Source: JACIWG01 sp049969935 (GTDB lineage Archaea > Thermoproteota > Nitrososphaeria > JACIWG01). From it: DNA of 64,000 bases. This document shows, one piece after another, positions 59,541 through 64,000 of this stretch. Both the position numbers and the translations under genes were made by a program. The notes below the pieces were generated by a model that worked only from the letters and a program-made list of their open reading frames with translations, did no database searches and had not been told where the DNA came from. Within the stretch, counting starts at the first letter, position 1, and each line of letters begins with the position of its first letter. The stretch lies in contig JBMFNX010000002.1 of assembly GCA_049969935.1 (NCBI GenBank), forward strand, positions 39,239 through 103,238, read 5' to 3'.

Positions 59541-60173
59541 ATGTCTAGAAATAATCCGGAAATGATAAATAAATATTTATTTACTGTAGGAATAAACTTG
59601 TACTTCGATAGTAGTAATGTTAGAGTAATATATTATTTAAAGACACTTTTCAAAAACAAGAAAATTTACTTTAATATTGTTGGATGCGCAGAAGATGCAG
59701 ATATAATAGTAACAGGCAAAAATGATGAAGTTTACAAGAATAGAATATTAGATGAGAAAGAAATCACATTTGAACCGAACATTGATTTTAAAAAAATTAT
59801 ACAAAAATTATTTAGGGAAAAAAATCTATTTCTTGGTGTAGATCCAGGTGATAAAACTGGAATAGCGCTTTGTTATGGAGAAAAACTTATTTTGAATGAG
59901 GTAATCTCACCTTGGGAAAATGCAATATATTTTATAATTGATATATTAAAGGAATTCCACTGCAATAAAAAAATTGTTAAAATAGGATATGGCAATTCGC
60001 ATAATGCAGAAAAGTTAAAGAGAATATTAAAAACTCGATTTGATAATGTAGAAATCTATTTAATTGATGAGAAAAGTACTACAAAAAATGCGAAATTAAG
60101 AAAAAATCAAGGTAAAGAAAAAGATAGAATTTCGGCTTTAAAAATCTTACAGCGTGCAGGAAGAAGAATCTAG
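59541..60173 (+). CDS. RuvC/YqgF-like RNase H-fold protein, putative nuclease
   Basis: 210 residues. The C-terminal half (from about residue 95) is an RNase H-fold domain: FLGVDPGDKTGIALCYG (first Asp), KIGYGNSHNAEKLKRIL, YLIDEKSTTKNAKLRKN (Glu, similar to DERLTT of YqgF) and KDRISALKIL (last Asp). All three acidic positions are kept, so nuclease activity is plausible. The first 90 residues form an extra domain of unknown fold. It is next to the XPD gene, with which it converges by 27 bases. Confidence 0.65.
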   Translation: MSRNNPEMINKYLFTVGINLYFDSSNVRVIYYLKTLFKNKKIYFNIVGCAEDADIIVTGKNDEVYKNRILDEKEITFEPNIDFKKIIQKLFREKNLFLGVDPGDKTGIALCYGEKLILNEVISPWENAIYFIIDILKEFHCNKKIVKIGYGNSHNAEKLKRILKTRFDNVEIYLIDEKSTTKNAKLRKNQGKEKDRISALKILQRAGRRI

Positions 60174-62024
60174 TATCTTTTCTACAGAATTGCTATCTAA
60201 GTTGGTGCATATAGCATTTTTTTGAATCCATTCAGGAAATAATCCAAAAATAGACTTTGAGACAAATCTTGAATCTAAAAAGAAGATTACAGAATATGAA
60301 GTGTTTCTTGTTACTCGTCCAGCTGATTGAACCGCTTTTTTGATCGCAGGTTCTAACATAGAAATCAAAAAAGCATTTTGTGAATAAGTTTTCTTTATAT
60401 AACTCATCTTTAAAAAGAGTTGTTTTGAAGGTGGGGGTATAGAGAGGCCCACAATTATAACTGAACGCATTTCACCTTCTTGAAAATTTTCTCCTTCAGA
60501 AAAACGACCTCCTTGAACTGCAAATAATATTGCACCTTTATCCTTATAGCTTTTAAAATTTGAACAGACATTATTTGCTTCTTTTATTGTCATATTAGGT
60601 AATTCCTTAAAGAACGGCCGTTTAAGATCATAGTATGAAAATAATGCTTTTTCTGTTTCTTGAAGAACCTTATAAGAAGAAAAATACACACCTGTATTGA
60701 CCGATAGAGTTGAAGATATCGTATAAATTCGTCCAGCAATCTTCTTGAATAATTCGGATGTCCTTTTCTTGTATTTAGTTGTTAGCCCAGTATCAATTAT
60801 TACTTGGATTTTTTTAGGCAAATTTTTCGAATTAATTGAATAATATTTTGTTTTAATAGGATCAAGCTTTAGTATTGTGTAATAGATTTTAGGTGAACCG
60901 ATTGTTGCAGACATCATTATAAAGGACCAAAATTTGTTTAGAAGTGAGTTAAGCTCTTCCGAGGGATCTACATTTATGAAAACCAGAGCTTTTTCTTTAT
61001 CACTATTATCTACATAAAGTAAAATATTTGGACAAGAGAGAAAGAGAAGCATATAATTTAGAAAAAGGTAAATTTTTATGAGATTCCTTGCCACGTATGG
61101 GTATCTACCATTAGAGGAAACAAAAACTGTGTTTAAGCATGTTGAAAGTAAACTTTGCATTTCATTTAATTTATCAAATCCAAAATTAGTTAGTTCACTT
61201 TTAATAAGTGATTTTTCATGCGCAGAAATTTTATCAATAATAAAACAAATTTTATTGAATAAAGGATAAAAGGACGAAAGTTTTTCAGCCAGCTTAAGTA
61301 AGCCTAATCTTTGTGCCTCACTAACACTGTATTCAATTTCACTTTCTTTAATTTTAAATGTATATAGTTCTGATAAAATATCTAATAAGTTGTGGGCCTC
61401 ATCTAGAATTACTATAGTTTTTGAAGGATTCTGTAATGTTAAGGAAACATTGGAAAAGAACTGTTCTTGCAGAAAGTTGTTATAAGTCATAATACATAAT
61501 CTTGAAGAAAGGGAAAATCTTTTTAACAATTCAAAAGGGCAAACTCGATAGATTTTAGCTTGTAGCATAAGTGATTCAATGTTATCTAGATTATATAGAA
61601 TTTTAGATAGAATTTGCTGGTCAAAATAATAGCAATTTGATCTATAATAGCATTGATTTGTCAGACTTAGACACTTACATAATATGTTTAATGATAAATT
61701 GTCAAAATATTGTGTTTGATAGAATAGACAGAGGTCACTCTTTGAAAATAAAAATGAAAAAGGAAAATATTTCTTTTCTTGTATCTTTTTAGCCTCAGTA
61801 ATTACGTGCTCGATTTCACGTTTTGTTCTGCATAAGTATAATATTGAAAGATTAAATTTCTCGGCTGCATCAAGTGCGGCTGAAAGAACAGATACAGTCT
61901 TTCCATAGCCACTTACAGCTTCTAAGATGAGGTTATACTTATTTGCTATACATGATTTGATAAATTCTATAGCCTCAAATTGGCCTTCACGATAATACTG
62001 ATATGGAAAGTAGGACATCAACAT
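60147..62024 (-). CDS. xpd: XPD/Rad3-type iron-sulfur DNA helicase
   Basis: A 625-residue superfamily 2 5'-3' helicase. Walker A is AVSGYGKT (residues 36-43), the FeS domain holds Cys99, Cys116, Cys118, Cys125 and Cys131, the DEAH box reads VILDEAHNLLD, and the C-terminal motifs are MMSATIGSP, VQGGRFSEGENF and QSAGRVTRN. One more Cys than needed for the 4Fe-4S cluster is present. XPD acts in nucleotide excision repair. Start at 62024 or the Met at 62018. It is divergent from the UbiD-family gene. Confidence 0.93.
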   Translation of the reverse strand: MLMSYFPYQYYREGQFEAIEFIKSCIANKYNLILEAVSGYGKTVSVLSAALDAAEKFNLSILYLCRTKREIEHVITEAKKIQEKKYFPFSFLFSKSDLCLFYQTQYFDNLSLNILCKCLSLTNQCYYRSNCYYFDQQILSKILYNLDNIESLMLQAKIYRVCPFELLKRFSLSSRLCIMTYNNFLQEQFFSNVSLTLQNPSKTIVILDEAHNLLDILSELYTFKIKESEIEYSVSEAQRLGLLKLAEKLSSFYPLFNKICFIIDKISAHEKSLIKSELTNFGFDKLNEMQSLLSTCLNTVFVSSNGRYPYVARNLIKIYLFLNYMLLFLSCPNILLYVDNSDKEKALVFINVDPSEELNSLLNKFWSFIMMSATIGSPKIYYTILKLDPIKTKYYSINSKNLPKKIQVIIDTGLTTKYKKRTSELFKKIAGRIYTISSTLSVNTGVYFSSYKVLQETEKALFSYYDLKRPFFKELPNMTIKEANNVCSNFKSYKDKGAILFAVQGGRFSEGENFQEGEMRSVIIVGLSIPPPSKQLFLKMSYIKKTYSQNAFLISMLEPAIKKAVQSAGRVTRNTSYSVIFFLDSRFVSKSIFGLFPEWIQKNAICTNLDSNSVEKILDSSSCTL

Positions 62025-62102
62025 ATATTAAGAAATCATATTTATCCACCAAGCAGCCCAAAAAGTTATATTTTTATAAGGATAGATCGTCTCTTGAAGA
62101 AG

Positions 62103-63392
62103 ATGGAGGACAGTTATCGAAAATATATTAACAAACTTATAGAAAAGGAGGAAATTAAGGTAATTAACGATATTGTGGACAAGGATAAAGATGTGCCAAA
62201 AATACTCTATTCTAATCAGAATATGCCATTTTTATTTACTAAGGTTAAAAATTTTGAAAATACAAAAATTGTAGGCAATATTTGTCCTTCACCAAGACAC
62301 TTGAGTTTTGCATTAGATGTGGATCAAAGCCATTTAACTAATAAAGTAAGTAAAGTACTTTCAAACCTTAAGAGGCCTAAGATTATACTTAATAGGGGTG
62401 AATGGATAGAAAGGGATGCAGATTTATTTAGTTTACCTATACCAAAATACTATAAAAAAGATGGAGGATGTTATCTTACTTCTTCAATAGTTGCCTGTAA
62501 ATTCCCAAATTCAGAAGATGAAAATTTATCGGTTCATAGAATAATGGTAATTAGAAAAGATTTAGGTGTAATTAGAATTTTGCCAAGAAATTTATACAAA
62601 ATATTAGAGGAGAAAGACGGAAAAAGTGATATTGCTTTAATTATTGGTGCACATCCAGCTGTTTTCTTTGCGGCTAGCCTTTCTTTAGATTATGGAGTTT
62701 CTGAGTACTATGCAGCAAATTCCTTTTTTGATGGGGAAATGAGATTTGTTAGAATGGAAAATGGAATAAAGGTGCCCTTAGGTGCAGAAGTAATTCTTTT
62801 AGGTGAAATAGATTTAAAGGAAAGGAGAAGAGAGGGACCCTTCACAGATATAACTGGCACCTACGATACTATACGTGAGGAGCCCGTAATAAAATTTAAT
62901 AAAATGTTTGTACCTAAAGACGAAATCATTTTTCATGCGCTCTTACCAGCAAGTAATGAACATAAACTGTTTATGGGATTACCTCAAAAAATGAAAATAC
63001 TAAATGTATTAAAAAAGAATGGAATTTATGTAAAAGATTTAAACCTAACTAATGGAGGGTGTGCTTATTTTCATGTAATAATAAGTATAAGAAAGATTAA
63101 TGAAGAAGATGGCAGAAACACTATCAAGTATGTATTTGAAAATGCACATTCAATAAAATTAGCAATAGTTGTAGATGAAGATATAGATCCTCATAAGATA
63201 GATGAAGTTGAATGGGCACTTGCCACTCGTTTCCAAGCCGATAAAGGCTTAATTATTTTACAAAACCAGCGTGGATCAAGTTTGGATCCTTCAACCTTCA
63301 AGACGGGGAAAACTTCAAAAATGGGTATCGATGCTACCTTACCTTTAAATTTGAAAAAAAGTGTTTTTAAGAGGGCGCAAATCAATGAGTAA
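62103..63392 (+). CDS. UbiD-family decarboxylase, likely trans-anhydromevalonate-5-phosphate decarboxylase
   Basis: A 429-residue UbiD-like prenylated-FMN decarboxylase: IIGAHPAVFFAASLSLDYG, EFFDGE-like segment SFFDGEMRFVRM, and the REGPFTDITGTY motif, in which Arg and Glu serve catalysis, are visible. The gene is directly followed, with overlap, by the aconitase-X large subunit. In the archaeal mevalonate pathway an aconitase-X dehydratase makes anhydromevalonate phosphate and a UbiD homologue decarboxylates it to isopentenyl phosphate. Context therefore supports that specific role. The prFMN synthase UbiX is not in the window. Confidence 0.85.
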   Translation: MEDSYRKYINKLIEKEEIKVINDIVDKDKDVPKILYSNQNMPFLFTKVKNFENTKIVGNICPSPRHLSFALDVDQSHLTNKVSKVLSNLKRPKIILNRGEWIERDADLFSLPIPKYYKKDGGCYLTSSIVACKFPNSEDENLSVHRIMVIRKDLGVIRILPRNLYKILEEKDGKSDIALIIGAHPAVFFAASLSLDYGVSEYYAANSFFDGEMRFVRMENGIKVPLGAEVILLGEIDLKERRREGPFTDITGTYDTIREEPVIKFNKMFVPKDEIIFHALLPASNEHKLFMGLPQKMKILNVLKKNGIYVKDLNLTNGGCAYFHVIISIRKINEEDGRNTIKYVFENAHSIKLAIVVDEDIDPHKIDEVEWALATRFQADKGLIILQNQRGSSLDPSTFKTGKTSKMGIDATLPLNLKKSVFKRAQINE

Positions 63393-64000
63393 TTTTGCAG
63401 AAAATGTTGCAAATAAAATTCTTGAGGCATTAAGCAAATTTTATGAAAACAATAAAAGAATAAAAATTATTTCAGCACACATTTCAGGCATATCTTACGA
63501 GAACATAGGCGATTCTGGTTTATCCTTTTTAAATGATATTGCAAGAGATGGAAAATTTGCTGTATATACAACAGTAAATCCGATGGGCGCAGATATATAT
63601 GATAATGTATTCAATTTAAATGAAACATTTATAGCCAAACAAAAAAAGATAGCTGAAATTTATCTTAGAATGGGTGCTGTCGAATCTTTTACATGTGCAC
63701 CTTATGATTACTTTTCGCTTCCAAAAAGAGGATCACATGTTGCTTGGGCTGAATCTTCAGCAGTAGTATATGGAAATTCTTTTCTGAAGCTATTTACTAA
63801 TAAGGAAAGCGCACTTAGTGCTTTAGCAAGTTCTATTTTAGGGGAAACAATCTATTCAGATTTACATATAAAAGAGAATAGGAAAATTACCATGGCCTTT
63901 AAGTATAAAGATAGGATTAATGAACTTATTTTAGGTTTGTTAATTTATCACATAGGGAAAAAAGTAGAAAAACCTTTTACTATAAAATTGTATAAAGCAC
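63385..64000 (+). CDS. Aconitase X catalytic subunit, likely phosphomevalonate dehydratase large subunit (3' end cut)
   Basis: The frame begins at ATG 63385, overlapping the UbiD-family gene by eight bases, and runs past the window end (205 codons seen). Aconitase-X signatures are ISAHISGISYENIGDSGLSF, TTVNPMGADI, AVESFTCAPYD and HVAWAESSAVVYGNS. Archaeal aconitase X dehydrates mevalonate 5-phosphate as a heterodimer with a small subunit containing the swivelling domain; that small subunit may follow outside the window. Confidence 0.87.
   Translation, partial: MSNFAENVANKILEALSKFYENNKRIKIISAHISGISYENIGDSGLSFLNDIARDGKFAVYTTVNPMGADIYDNVFNLNETFIAKQKKIAEIYLRMGAVESFTCAPYDYFSLPKRGSHVAWAESSAVVYGNSFLKLFTNKESALSALASSILGETIYSDLHIKENRKITMAFKYKDRINELILGLLIYHIGKKVEKPFTIKLYKA

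Noticed and set aside
1..64000. CRISPR arrays, insertion sequences, prophage or rRNA genes
   Set aside because: No regularly spaced repeats, transposase motifs, phage genes or rRNA sequence were seen on either strand.

Overview
The window is a dense, AT-rich stretch of an archaeal chromosome carrying almost only informational and core metabolic genes. The domain is clear from the exosome (Rrp4/41/42), SBDS and proteasome alpha cluster, A-type ATPase subunits A, B and D, Orc1/Cdc6, RfcL, TFE, KEOPS subunits, aIF5A, Nob1, Nep1, Tsr3, Trm56 and TiaS, an archaeal RNase P RNA, and ribosomal proteins eL21, eL31, eL39, eL43, eS1 and eS19. I favour a TACK (Thermoproteota-related) lineage. The reasons are the BHB-type introns outside the usual tRNA position, the aconitase-X plus UbiD pair of the archaeal mevalonate route, and a short XPF nuclease. 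This is inference, and I cannot name the species. Starts chosen here rely on a recurrent Shine-Dalgarno GGTGA placed 5-7 nt before the start codon, or on a TATA box about 22-25 nt upstream of a leaderless start.

Layout. 1-6.4 kb: end of rfcL with a Cys-rich partner, molybdopterin genes moaC-moaB-moaA, a flavodoxin-like reductase, a DUF116 protein, tRNA-Gly(CCC) and an UPF0282 metallo-beta-lactamase-fold protein. 6.5-12.1 kb: orc1/cdc6, a winged-helix protein and the EF-2 gene. 12.2-17 kb: a hexuloisomerase, XPF nuclease, an ECF transporter module (T, A, A') and a DHH phosphoesterase. 17-21.2 kb: the superoperon psmA-sbds-rrp4-rrp41-rrp42-eL43-pfdB. 21.9-28.4 kb: kae1-bud32-rdgB, then uS15-GAN-pcc1-serS2-eS1. 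28.4-38.5 kb: a YchF/Obg-type GTPase, an FAD oxidoreductase, uL16, TrmJ, a DRG-like pseudo-GTPase, HemK, KsgA and the ATPase. 38.7-48 kb: eS19-PDCD5-eL39-eL31, Rpr2, Nep1, tRNAs Gly, Val and His, moaE, nob1, nadK, aIF5A, SRP54, eL21, rpoF, DUF655 and NAC. 48-56 kb: MBF1, HflX, Trm56, TFE, an HD protein, a KaiC-like ATPase with its HTH partner, initiator tRNA-Met, TiaS, Tsr3, RNase P RNA and GcvH. 56-64 kb: topoisomerase IA, small unknowns, an RNase-H-fold protein, XPD, and UbiD with aconitase X.

The main discovery is the EF-2 gene. Its 5' end is interrupted twice within about a dozen codons. First, a 31-nt intron sits in a textbook bulge-helix-bulge RNA; it carries a stop codon and shifts the frame, and its predicted removal restores the conserved sequence QIRNLGVVAHVDHGK. 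Second, a 613-residue LAGLIDADG intein sits exactly between GK and TT of the P-loop. Making EF-2 here should therefore need both RNA splicing by the tRNA-splicing endonuclease and protein splicing. The tRNA-His gene has a 20-nt intron in its T loop whose central helix (TTCG/CGAA) is identical to that of the EF-2 intron.

Other notable points: two genes (psmA and the DUF655 gene) apparently start with ATT and ATC after a perfect Shine-Dalgarno; a DRG family member has lost its P-loop; a rare methanogen-type SerRS lies inside a ribosomal operon; and there are candidate box C/D and H/ACA-like sRNAs. No CRISPR, insertion sequence, prophage or rRNA was seen. No gene-free stretch exceeds 300 bases; the longest, between tsr3 and gcvH, is filled by the RNase P RNA.
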